Positions 1-7,136 of a stretch of DNA of 7,706 nucleotides are shown piece after piece. Source of the stretch: an uncultured Burkholderiales bacterium. Its GTDB lineage: Bacteria > Pseudomonadota > Gammaproteobacteria > Burkholderiales > Burkholderiaceae_C. A model generated the notes under the pieces. That model searched no databases and was not told the origin of the DNA. It saw nothing but the letters and a program-made list of their open reading frames with translations. Where the stretch lies: NCBI GenBank assembly GCA_903926695.1, contig CAIYKK010000388.1:1-7706 (forward strand). The letters are read 5' to 3'. The first letter of the stretch is position 1. Each line of letters starts with the position of its first letter. A program made the position numbers and the translations under genes.

Positions 1-2887
1 GGGCACCGTCCGCATCGACCAGCCACAAATCGGACAGGCTGCCGCGCCCCGTGCTGTACGTCGCCCCGGCCACGGCTGGATTGGGCAGCGCCAGGCTGCC
101 CGTGTGGTGAACGATCACCACGTCAGAGGGCCGAAAAATCGGCACGCGCCCGTCAGTGGGCAGGCGCACCGGGTCCAGGCCCAGAATGTCGGCGTCCAGC
201 GGCACGCTGGTGATCACCACGGCGTTGTAACGCAGCGTGGCGGGCAGCACAGCGGCAGGCTCCCAGATCATGCCGCCCACGACATTGGCCGCGTCGTACC
301 ACGGCTCGCTTTCCTTGCCGGTGGCGCTGACCATCTGGCCGAAGTCCACCCAGGCGTTGCCCATTTGCTGGTTGATGTGGCCACGCGCACGCGCCCCGGT
401 GATGATGCCGTTCACGTCCGCCGTGGCGGTGATCAGCGCGCCCGCCTTGTCGTTGACCTGCACATACAGCGACGCAGGGCGCACGGGAGAGCCCGCCGTG
501 CGAAACGACACGCCGACCGCCGTCCATTGGCCGAAGGTGGTCAGGCAGGCGCGCACGGCCAGCGCTGCAGGCACGCCATCGGCCCATGTTGTGAGCCGCG
601 CCATGCCGGTGTCGTAGTCGAGCGTTCCGGCTTCCAGGGCGCTGCCCGTGGCCATGTCCACGTCGGTGTAGAGCGTGCCAGCGCGGTCAATGTAGCGCTT
701 GCCCGCAAAGTCAAACACAACAGAGGCGGGCACCACTGCGTCGGTCAGGTTGCGCGTCAGGTCGAGCTGCAGCGGCGCATCGGCGGCGCTGACGGCAACG
801 CTGACGGGGTGCAGGTTGGCCGGTGCGCCGGTGCGGATTTTTACCGAATAAGTTCCCACGGTGAGAACTGGCTCTGAGCTGGTAAACCAGGATTGTGAAC
901 GCCAGTTCCATTCGCTGTGTTCCACCAAAATCTCGGCTGTAATGGCTGCCATGCCCGTCACGTAGTTGACGGTGCCGACCTGTTTTCCGCCATGAACTGC
1001 ATTTTGATTGAATAATTGCTGATCAGTTGTGAAGAGCTTCCCAGTCCCGTCATCGTGCAGAATCACATCTCCAGAGTAAGTGAACAAACTCAGCTCTAGC
1101 CCTCCCGGAGTCACTATGCTGCCCAAGTTAATTGATGCGGCATCCGTAACCTCAACAGAGGTGACGCTGTACGTCGGCGCATCGGGCGCATCGGGCACCA
1201 GCTTGCTGTAGGCCAGCGTTACCGCCGTGCCGCTGTCCGGGATGTTTGCCGCGTAATTGATCACCACCTTCCCGGTGGTGCGGTTCACACTGCCGGTGGC
1301 AGCGCCGATCAGCGCGCCGCCCGCATCCGCCGCTGTGTGGACAACGCCGCCAGATTCCCAGCTCGCCGTGAGCGTGTTGGGTGCAATCGGCAAATCGGTG
1401 AGGGTGATGATCTGCTGCACCGCCGTGCCAGCGGCGGACGTAGCGCCCGCCCGGATCATGTAGTGGACACGGCTGCCCCAGCTAAATTGCAGGGCAGAGT
1501 CCACATCGGGCAGCGCGCCCAGCGTGACAACCAGCGCGCCCGTGGTGTAGTCGATGCTGCCCGCGCCATAGGCCGGGTCAACGCCCGCCACAACGCCCGC
1601 GCCATCGTCGCGCAGGGAATACCAGCGCCCCAGCGCCCGGTAAGCCGCCCGCAGCGTGCCCGGCGCCGGAATGGGCAGCAGGGTCTGGGCATACACCGTG
1701 CCGCGCGTGGCCAGGGTGATAGGGACTGCCAGGGTATGGGATGGCTGAGATACTTCAACAGCCGGGACAAAGATGATGCGCAGCTCATCCATATCAATAC
1801 TGATTTGGGCCTTGATCACCAAGATGCCAGTCTGGTAATCGACGCTGCCATACATCACGTAATTAGGGTCCAGGACAAAGTTGCCATTGCCATCATCCAC
1901 TGCCGTCGATGACACTTCCGACCCCCATCCAAAGCCCTTTACAGTCACTGACCCAGGGACAATAGCGTGGTAGGTGTGCCACGTATATTCCGAGCCGCCA
2001 CTATTTATGAGCCGTACCGCTTTGGTCTGCGTGATGGCACTGGCAGCAGTTGGGATGAGCTGCGCCGCGCTGGCCATCTCCATATTGCTCAGCGCCGCGT
2101 CGCGGGTGGTGGAGGGCACGATGGTCGAATAAATCGAGTCGAGCGTGATGTCCAAAGCACCGTGCGCGAGCGCGCCCGAGGCGGGCACGATGCCGTAATA
2201 CCGCGCCGCATCGGCCACCGTGGTGCCCCGGACCAGCGCGGGCTTGGAAATCTGGCTCATGCGCCCCGGTGTAGCCGGGCCGTTGAACTCGTAGCGCAGC
2301 GCCGCACCGATCTTGATCACCATGACCCTGTAAGTAAAAATGCCGCGCTCATCCTCGAAATTGCGCACCTCGTGCTGCATGTCGCCCACCACCACATACT
2401 GCTGGTAATCGGTGACCCCGGCCGTCTCTTTGCTCAGGCACAGCACGTCGCCGATGTTGGGCAGCGTCTCGTCCACGCGCTGATACACCTGCATCGACTG
2501 CTGTCCCGACAACTGCCGGCCGAACAGCGTCATGCGCGACTCGGGGCCGCTGATCACATAACTTTCGATGCGGTCGCGGGCGGAGGTGCGGTCGTCAAAA
2601 TCGCTGCCCGTGGAAAAAATCGTGACGTGAATCCGGCCGTTGTCGGGCGCATCCATGACGGCCGCATGCGCCCCGGCGTAGGTGTCGAGGTTGGCCGTCA
2701 TGGCCCCGGCGTAGATTTTGCGCAGGTTCACGCGGCCATAAACGCTGTCCAGGCGCGAGACTTTCGGGAAAACATTGCCGCTTTGCCCGTCTACGATGGC
2801 GCGGCTGGTGCGCCGCCCGCCGCCGTCGGGCGTGTCGCTCATGCGCTCGGACTGGAGCAGTTTGATGTCGTTGATGGTGATGGTCAT
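1..2887 (-). CDS. Long tail-tip or baseplate protein with internal repeats, C-terminus cut off
   Basis: The frame runs open from ATG 2885-2887 to the left edge, at least 962 codons; I read every codon and found no stop. The start is 3 bases after the preceding stop. Residues 1 to about 300 form a non-repetitive region with 'SARDRIESYVISGPESRMTL', 'RVDETLPNIGDVLCLS', 'QYVVVGDMQHEVR', 'FTYRVMVIKIGAALRYEF' and 'TTVADAARYYGIVP', a pattern I associate with long tail proteins of Mu-like siphophages. From about residue 311 to 849 come six degenerate repeats with a 'GS(V/I)(D/N)Y.TG' core. Beyond them is 'SVPLDADILGLDPVRLPTDG' followed by 'VPIFRPSDVVIVHHTG'. No lysozyme, peptidase or collagen-like motif is visible. 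A role in the tail tip, baseplate hub or host contact is inferred from position and size. There is no signal peptide. Confidence 0.82.
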   Translation of the reverse strand, partial: MTITINDIKLLQSERMSDTPDGGGRRTSRAIVDGQSGNVFPKVSRLDSVYGRVNLRKIYAGAMTANLDTYAGAHAAVMDAPDNGRIHVTIFSTGSDFDDRTSARDRIESYVISGPESRMTLFGRQLSGQQSMQVYQRVDETLPNIGDVLCLSKETAGVTDYQQYVVVGDMQHEVRNFEDERGIFTYRVMVIKIGAALRYEFNGPATPGRMSQISKPALVRGTTVADAARYYGIVPASGALAHGALDITLDSIYSTIVPSTTRDAALSNMEMASAAQLIPTAASAITQTKAVRLINSGGSEYTWHTYHAIVPGSVTVKGFGWGSEVSSTAVDDGNGNFVLDPNYVMYGSVDYQTGILVIKAQISIDMDELRIIFVPAVEVSQPSHTLAVPITLATRGTVYAQTLLPIPAPGTLRAAYRALGRWYSLRDDGAGVVAGVDPAYGAGSIDYTTGALVVTLGALPDVDSALQFSWGSRVHYMIRAGATSAAGTAVQQIITLTDLPIAPNTLTASWESGGVVHTAADAGGALIGAATGSVNRTTGKVVINYAANIPDSGTAVTLAYSKLVPDAPDAPTYSVTSVEVTDAASINLGSIVTPGGLELSLFTYSGDVILHDDGTGKLFTTDQQLFNQNAVHGGKQVGTVNYVTGMAAITAEILVEHSEWNWRSQSWFTSSEPVLTVGTYSVKIRTGAPANLHPVSVAVSAADAPLQLDLTRNLTDAVVPASVVFDFAGKRYIDRAGTLYTDVDMATGSALEAGTLDYDTGMARLTTWADGVPAALAVRACLTTFGQWTAVGVSFRTAGSPVRPASLYVQVNDKAGALITATADVNGIITGARARGHINQQMGNAWVDFGQMVSATGKESEPWYDAANVVGGMIWEPAAVLPATLRYNAVVITSVPLDADILGLDPVRLPTDGRVPIFRPSDVVIVHHTGSLALPNPAVAGATYSTGRGSLSDLWLVDADGA
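341..1957 (-). repeat. Six degenerate protein repeats in the long tail-tip gene
   Basis: Each unit is about 43-56 codons: it opens with 'P.(S/T)(L/V)', passes through an acidic-glycine turn (DDGNGNF, DDGAGVV, DAGGALI, DDGTGKL, then weaker), and closes with a Gly-hydrophobic-Asp/Asn-Tyr-x-Thr-Gly core and a hydrophobic strand. Units: 1808-1957 (GSVDYQTG), 1520-1663 (GSIDYTTG), 1253-1381 (GSVNRTTG), 941-1108 (GTVNYVTG), 590-730 (GTLDYDTG) and 341-478 (GHINQQMG, most degenerate). The spacers between them are 95-210 bases or more and are not repetitive among themselves. Confidence 0.85.
1176..1193 (-). repeat. Two tandem copies of a 9-base unit
   Basis: The plus strand reads GGCGCATCG twice in a row, followed by GGCACC. 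On the coding strand this gives a Pro-Asp-Ala-Pro-Asp-Ala-Pro linker between the third and fourth repeat units of the long tail-tip protein. It keeps the frame, and sits next to a low-GC patch (about 1001-1140). Confidence 0.85.
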
Positions 2888-2890
2888 GGG

Positions 2891-3289
2891 TTACAGCTCA
2901 AGGAAACGGAATGTGGGCAGGTACAGCAGCTCGGGCGTGATCTCGCCGTCGAGTAATCGCCAGATCGGTTGTGCCGTGAAGCCTTTGCGTGCGTGGTCAA
3001 AAATGACGGCGCGGGCGACGCTGCGCACGACAAGCGTTAATTCGATACCGGGCAGCGCCGCCCAGGCTTGCAGCGTGTCGCAGGCGGCGCGGCTGATCCA
3101 GGCTGCCGTGTTGGTGCCCTCAAGCGTGATGGGACGCCCGGCCAGCTTGAGCCCGACATCAACAATCAGCGCGCCGTCGGTGCTGTATTCGGTGCTTTGT
3201 TCGACCGGACTCCACTCGAATTCGTCCGCCCAGTGCAGGCGGTCGCTCAGCGTGGCCATGGTGCCGTTGTAAGTCAGGGTGATGCTCAT
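2891..3289 (-). CDS. Small tail protein of unknown function, downstream of the tape measure
   Basis: A 132-aa soluble protein with no signal peptide or membrane helix. It starts MSITLTYNGTMATLSDRLHW, then has an acidic and aromatic segment 'DEFEWSPVEQSTEYSTDGAL' (22-41) and 'GLKLAGRPITLEG' (46-58), which reads like the beta-strand opening of distal-tail-type proteins that fit one tail gene to the next. The rest has a helix (about 62-77), a hydrophobic strand pair (LTLVVRSVARAVIFDHARKG) and 'ELLYLPTFRFLEL' at the end. I recognise the style from phage tail clusters but no named family with confidence. Position directly after the tape measure and before the long tip protein suggests a distal tail or tail-completion role. 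It is shorter than typical distal tail (Dit) proteins. The ATG is 5 bases after the tape measure stop; no clear Shine-Dalgarno is seen. Confidence 0.7.
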   Translation of the reverse strand: MSITLTYNGTMATLSDRLHWADEFEWSPVEQSTEYSTDGALIVDVGLKLAGRPITLEGTNTAAWISRAACDTLQAWAALPGIELTLVVRSVARAVIFDHARKGFTAQPIWRLLDGEITPELLYLPTFRFLEL

Positions 3290-3294
3290 GATGT

Positions 3295-6200
3295 TTACCG
3301 GGCTGAGACGCTGCGGGCGTCGGCGAGCTGGCGCAGCAGGTCGTTGACGATGGCCTGGCTGTCGGCGTCCTGCGTGCGCACGGTCTTCGTGCCGCCGCCG
3401 ATGGGCCAGGCGAAGTTGGTGACGTAGGTCGGTGCGGGAGCTGCTGCAGCCGGGGCCGGGGCTGGCGCTGGCGCTGGGGCCGAGGCGGTGGCTGGCGCTG
3501 CTGCTGCAGCAGCAGCAGCATTGGACAAGACGAGTTCATCAATCTTTTTCTGCAGATTGGTACTCCAGTTTGAGCCGTCATCGAGTGGCGAGGCGATTTT
3601 TATGGCTGGACCGTTGTAGGGCAGCGCCGTTTCATTCGATAGCTGCAGCGCCTGCGCGTCAGTGAGGCCCGCGCTTTTTCCGCGTGCGTAGATGCTGGCC
3701 TGACTCTCTACCTGCGCCGTGACGCGCTCGCCTGCTGTGTTCAGGCTGTAGCCTTCCTTGTCGATATTGAGCCGCTTGCGCTCCAGGGCGTTGCGGCGCT
3801 CCGACAAGGCGTTTTCCTTCTCCAGCAGGGCAATCTGGCGCTCGGAGTAGGCTGATGACAGGGTGTAGCGCATCATCAGCCGGTCCATCGCCTCTTGGTT
3901 GGCCTTGATCTGCTCTGCAGACAGCTTGAATCCTTCGGCCAATTTGTTAACGGCTTGCGCGCCTTGGCCTGCGGCGGCCAGCGTGGCCTTGCCTGCGCTG
4001 TCCACCTGCACCGTGTAGCCGCGTGCGGCGGCTTCGGCATTGACCCATGACGGCGCCACGCCGTTGTTGGCTTTGATGGCTGCGTCAGCCGTAGCCTTGA
4101 AGGCGTTGCCAATGTCAACGGCGGTCGAGCTTGCATCGCCCTTGATGCGCTCGTAATAGATGTGCGCTGATTCGGCGGCGCGCTTGAGTTCGGCCTGACT
4201 TGTCACGCCCAGCCCGGCAAAGGCGTCCGCAATCGCTTTGGCCGCTGCCGCCGCTTTTTCTGCGGCCTCTTTTGAGGCGGGCACCGTGGCTTGCAGGGCT
4301 TTAGTGATTTCTTCAGTGGCTTTGGCGGCATCCTTAGCCGCTGGTGGTGTTTCCAGCATGGCCTTGTTGATGGCCTGCATCTTTTCTGCAGCGCCCTGCA
4401 AGTCGCCCTTGCTGTTCAGGGCGTTGTATTCCTTGATGAGCTGCTCCAGGGCGGCGCGGGCGGTGTCGGCGGCCTGCTTTTGCTCAACAGCGGCAGCAGA
4501 GATTGTTTTGATGGCTTCTGCTGTGGCTTTGGCCGCTGGCGGCGTTCCCTGCATGGCCATGTTGATGGCCTGCATTTTTTCCGCCGCGCCCTGCAAGTCG
4601 CCATTGGCGACCAAGGCTTTGTATTCGTCCCTGAGCTGGCGAAGTGCAACCGTTGCTGCTTCGTCTGCGTCCTTCTTGTCGTTAGTGGCTTTTTCGTCGT
4701 CGTGGCTCTTTTGCCGGGTTGCCTCCAGCTTGGCGCCCAGATCGTCCACGGCGGCGGCGGTGGCGGCAACACCGGGTTGTGAACCGGTGATGGCAGCGCC
4801 AGCGCTGGCTGCGGACGTTGCCAAGCCCGTGAACCCGTCGCGCGCCAGCTTGGAGCTGTCGGCTACGTCTTGCATGGCCCCGGCAGCTTTGTCGCGCATG
4901 GCCTGCGCAGCGTCGCCGAATCCCTGCGCCATGTTCCTCATTTCTTGAGCTTCCTGTTGGAAGCGCTCTTTCAGCGCGCCAAAACTGATCTTGGCAAGAC
5001 CATCTCTTAGCAACGCATGAAACTCCATGTATTTGCTGGCTACCTCCGCAAACACAGAGCCGATTCCGTAGATTCCGGCCAGCACGGCATTGGCCCCGGC
5101 GCTCATCACGCCATAGGCCAGCTTGGCGCTGTTGCCCGCCGTGCTGGCGTACTCGCCCACTTTTGTAAAGACTTCGCCCGTGCGGTCGGCAAAGGCGCGC
5201 AGGTCGGCGGCCACCTGCGTGAAATTGATTTGCGAGACAAAGTCTTTGGCCCACTTCGCGCCGCTCTGGAACGCGGCGGCAATGGCCTCGCCAAAGCGCT
5301 GGGCTGTGCCGTCTGCCACGGCGGCTTTCAGCGCGCCAGCGAGCTGGTCCACCGCGTCTTTGAGCACCGGCAGCACCGGCGTTCCCAGCTTGAGCTGGAC
5401 GGCTTCCCAGGCGCTGGCGAGGCTGCCCATTGAGCCATTGAGGTTGTTTTTCATCACCTCGGCAAATTTTTGCGCGCTGCCCGCCGAGTCGATCAGCTTG
5501 CCCTTGAGCTCGTCCAGCGCGGGCATGCCTTTGTTCAGCAAGCCCACCAGGGCCGGGCCAGCGTCCATCCCCACAGCGATGATGGCTTTGCCCCCGAGAG
5601 CGCCCGCTTTGGCGAGCTGGTGCAAGGCCTCTTCAAAGTTCCCAGTCGTGATGCCTGCGGCGGCCAGTTCGCCCCGAAACTTGCTGCCAGGGTCCTGAAA
5701 CTGGCTCATGATGCTGTTGAGCGCAGTACCGGCGCGGCTCGCATCAATGCCCGCGTTGGCAAACTGCCCGATCATGGCGACAGTCGATTCCAGGCTCACG
5801 CCCAGACTTTTAGCCACTGGCGCTGAATACGACAGCGCTTCTGCCAGGCCTTTGACATTGGTGCTGCTGGCGTTGGCCCCCATTGCCAGCACGTCGGCAA
5901 CGCGCCCGGCCTCGGCAAACTGCAGGCCCATGCCCTGAATGGCTTTTGAGATGTAGTCGGCAGAATCGGCCAGCTCCACATCACCGGCTTGCGCCAGCGC
6001 CAGCACGGCGGGCAGCGTGGCAATGGCGTCTTTGGCGTCAAGGCCTGCTTTAGCCAGATTTTCCAGCGCTCCGGCAGACTCTACAGCGCTGTAGCTGCTG
6101 CCCGCTGCGGCATCTTCAGCGGCTTTTTTGAGCGCCGCCATCTCGTCGGCTGTCGCCCCGGTCGCAGCCTTGACCCGAGACATCGCGGCCTCGAATTCAG

Positions 6201-6351
6201 CTGCGCTATTGACAGCGTCTTTGTAGGCATCAATACCGAAGTAAGCAGCAATGATCCCAGCCACGGCCATCAATTGACCCTTCAAGCCGCTCAGGACGCC
6301 GCTGGCCTCGTCCTTGGCGCGGATCAGCAATTCAATGGGTTTGATGGCCAT
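3295..6351 (-). CDS. Tail tape measure protein, TP901 type
   Basis: A 1018-aa Ala-rich, largely helical protein, the longest complete gene here. Residues about 50-260 carry the TP901-type tape measure core: 'FEAAMSRVKAATGAT' (53-67), 'ALENLAKAGLDAKDAI' (95-110), then 'GIDASRAGTALNSIM' (191-205). A hydrophobic stretch lies at about 27-40 (LMAVAGIIAAYFGI). The middle is low-complexity helix with two copies of an exact-spaced repeat (about 569-609 and 634-675). A charged coiled-coil-like segment follows (SERQIALLEKENALSERRNA), then 'NIDKEGYSLNTAGERV'. Residues 945-974 are a poly-Ala and Pro-Ala linker, and the end has 'VRTQDADSQAIVNDLLRQLA'. The protein fills the tube during assembly and sets tail length; at about 1.5 angstrom per residue, 1018 residues suggest a tail near 150 nm. 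Its ATG is 9 bases after the tube gene stop, with AAGG overlapping that stop. Confidence 0.97.
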   Translation of the reverse strand: MAIKPIELLIRAKDEASGVLSGLKGQLMAVAGIIAAYFGIDAYKDAVNSAAEFEAAMSRVKAATGATADEMAALKKAAEDAAAGSSYSAVESAGALENLAKAGLDAKDAIATLPAVLALAQAGDVELADSADYISKAIQGMGLQFAEAGRVADVLAMGANASSTNVKGLAEALSYSAPVAKSLGVSLESTVAMIGQFANAGIDASRAGTALNSIMSQFQDPGSKFRGELAAAGITTGNFEEALHQLAKAGALGGKAIIAVGMDAGPALVGLLNKGMPALDELKGKLIDSAGSAQKFAEVMKNNLNGSMGSLASAWEAVQLKLGTPVLPVLKDAVDQLAGALKAAVADGTAQRFGEAIAAAFQSGAKWAKDFVSQINFTQVAADLRAFADRTGEVFTKVGEYASTAGNSAKLAYGVMSAGANAVLAGIYGIGSVFAEVASKYMEFHALLRDGLAKISFGALKERFQQEAQEMRNMAQGFGDAAQAMRDKAAGAMQDVADSSKLARDGFTGLATSAASAGAAITGSQPGVAATAAAVDDLGAKLEATRQKSHDDEKATNDKKDADEAATVALRQLRDEYKALVANGDLQGAAEKMQAINMAMQGTPPAAKATAEAIKTISAAAVEQKQAADTARAALEQLIKEYNALNSKGDLQGAAEKMQAINKAMLETPPAAKDAAKATEEITKALQATVPASKEAAEKAAAAAKAIADAFAGLGVTSQAELKRAAESAHIYYERIKGDASSTAVDIGNAFKATADAAIKANNGVAPSWVNAEAAARGYTVQVDSAGKATLAAAGQGAQAVNKLAEGFKLSAEQIKANQEAMDRLMMRYTLSSAYSERQIALLEKENALSERRNALERKRLNIDKEGYSLNTAGERVTAQVESQASIYARGKSAGLTDAQALQLSNETALPYNGPAIKIASPLDDGSNWSTNLQKKIDELVLSNAAAAAAAAPATASAPAPAPAPAPAAAAPAPTYVTNFAWPIGGGTKTVRTQDADSQAIVNDLLRQLADARSVSAR
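3430..3519 (-). repeat. Poly-Ala and Pro-Ala linker with a CTG/CAG palindrome
   Basis: This low-complexity stretch near the 3' end of the tape measure gene encodes eight alanines, a short PATASAP spacer, five alternating Ala-Pro pairs, four alanines and a final PAP (residues 945-974). Inside it, 3497-3516 is a perfect 20-base palindrome, GCTGCTGCTGCAGCAGCAGC, produced by a run of GCT alanine codons meeting a run of GCA codons. The protein segment looks like a flexible or extended linker between the helical rod and the short C-terminal domain. Confidence 0.9.
4318..4651 (-). repeat. Tandem duplication inside the tape measure gene
   Basis: Two copies of a segment of about 41 codons lie at about 4525-4645 and 4330-4456. 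Matching landmarks are exactly 195 bases (65 codons) apart: the ends of the shared TTGATGGCCTGCAT at 4575 and 4380, and the ends of GCCCTGCAAGTCGCC at 4602 and 4407. Both copies encode GDLQGAAEKMQAIN, preceded by an 'L..EY.AL' helix and followed by a 'TPPAAK' turn. The remaining codons differ by several synonymous and non-synonymous changes, so it is an old or drifting duplication rather than a fresh one. Confidence 0.92.
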
Positions 6352-6360
6352 GATGGAGCC

Positions 6361-7119
6361 TTACGCGACGCTGGTCTTGTAATAGCGGCTCACGCCCACG
6401 CCGGTCTTGGTCATGTCTTGCAGCACCGATCCGCTCACGTCGAGCGAGCCAAAGCCCTTGTCGATCAGCGCCAGGCTCTTGGTCACGCCCTGGCTGACGC
6501 GGTAGATGTCCACCACGGTCGGCTTGCCGCTGTCGGCTTCGTTCAGGCCGCCGAAGGTCAGCTCCAGCTCGGGCGCTTTGGTCGTGAGCGCTTCGATGGC
6601 AGCGTAGGCGCCATAGGTGTAGCTCACCCACAGCTTGTCCGCGTTGGTCACGCCCACGGCGTCAGTTTTGATAAAGATGCCTTCGGGGCGCACTTCGTAA
6701 TTCGCGGCGGTGACCTCCATAGCCACGCTTGCCGTGGCACCCTTTTTGAGCGTGACGGCCGTGGGCTGGATATGCGCCAGGCGGATCAACCCGCCCAACG
6801 TGCAGACCTGCGGCTCATCGGCGATGGTGCCGCCCACCACATCGGCCACGGTGCCCAGCACGGCACGCGCCAGATTTGTCACGTTCAGGTCTGCGATCTT
6901 CATCGTCAGCTTGACGGTTTTAACGCGGCGCACTTCAGAGTGGTTGCCGCCGCCGAGGACCGTCATATCTTCTTGCGTCTGCACGTCCTCGTCATGTTCC
7001 AGCTTGAGTTCCAGGACGTTGCCGATGGGCAGGGGCAGCATGGCGCTGCCGTAGGGCCGGGCATAGACCTGGCCGACGGTCCGGCTGGGGCGGTAAATTT
7101 TCTGGGTGATTTCGGACAT
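6361..7119 (-). CDS. Major tail tube protein
   Basis: A 252-aa protein rich in predicted beta strands, as expected for a tail tube subunit that stacks in hexameric rings to form the DNA conduit. The N-terminus (YARPYGSAMLPLPIGNVLEL, about residues 19-38) is followed by an acidic loop (EHDEDVQTQEDM) and a basic strand pair (SEVRRVKTVKLTMKIADLN) like the long hairpin of tube proteins. The C-terminal half keeps alternating strands (for example APELELTFGGLNEADSGKP and VDIYRVSQG) and ends with SRYYKTSVA. It is the only abundant-type tail gene between the terminator-like gene and the tape measure gene, and no sheath gene is seen beside it, so a non-contractile tail is likely. It has the clearest ribosome-binding site in the window (7123-7128). 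Function is inferred from position, size and fold-like pattern, not from a catalytic or diagnostic motif. Confidence 0.8.
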   Translation of the reverse strand: MSEITQKIYRPSRTVGQVYARPYGSAMLPLPIGNVLELKLEHDEDVQTQEDMTVLGGGNHSEVRRVKTVKLTMKIADLNVTNLARAVLGTVADVVGGTIADEPQVCTLGGLIRLAHIQPTAVTLKKGATASVAMEVTAANYEVRPEGIFIKTDAVGVTNADKLWVSYTYGAYAAIEALTTKAPELELTFGGLNEADSGKPTVVDIYRVSQGVTKSLALIDKGFGSLDVSGSVLQDMTKTGVGVSRYYKTSVA

Positions 7120-7122
7120 GGG

Positions 7123-7128
7123 TTCCTT
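7123..7128 (-). promoter_or_regulatory. Shine-Dalgarno site of the tail tube gene
   Basis: On the minus strand the bases read AAGGAA, then CCC, then ATG at 7117-7119. It is the only strong Shine-Dalgarno match before any start in this operon and lies in the largest intergenic gap (17 bases). This fits the need to make many tube subunits per virion, and it supports the chosen start. Confidence 0.75.
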
Positions 7129-7136
7129 GGGATTGG

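Noticed and set aside
104..877. A 257-codon open frame on the plus strand
   Set aside because: It is antisense to the continuous minus-strand frame of the tail-tip gene, which has coherent repeats and motifs; the plus-strand product has none.
1967..2956. A 329-codon open frame on the plus strand
   Set aside because: It is antisense to the start of the long tail-tip gene and the end of the 132-aa gene, with His/Arg-rich low-quality composition and no domain pattern.
3497..3520. CTG/CAG palindrome as a transcription terminator
   Set aside because: It lies within a gene, is not followed by a T run on the coding strand, and the operon continues downstream with 5-base spacing.
3159..3581. A 140-codon minus-strand frame with Gln/Pro-rich runs
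   Set aside because: It overlaps the tape measure end and the 132-aa gene in another frame; the Gln/Pro runs come from reading the Ala/Pro codon repeat out of frame.
4238..4948. A 236-codon Ala/Ser-rich plus-strand frame that looks membrane-like
   Set aside because: It is the reverse complement of Ala-rich helical tape measure codons; its repeats simply mirror the tape measure duplication.
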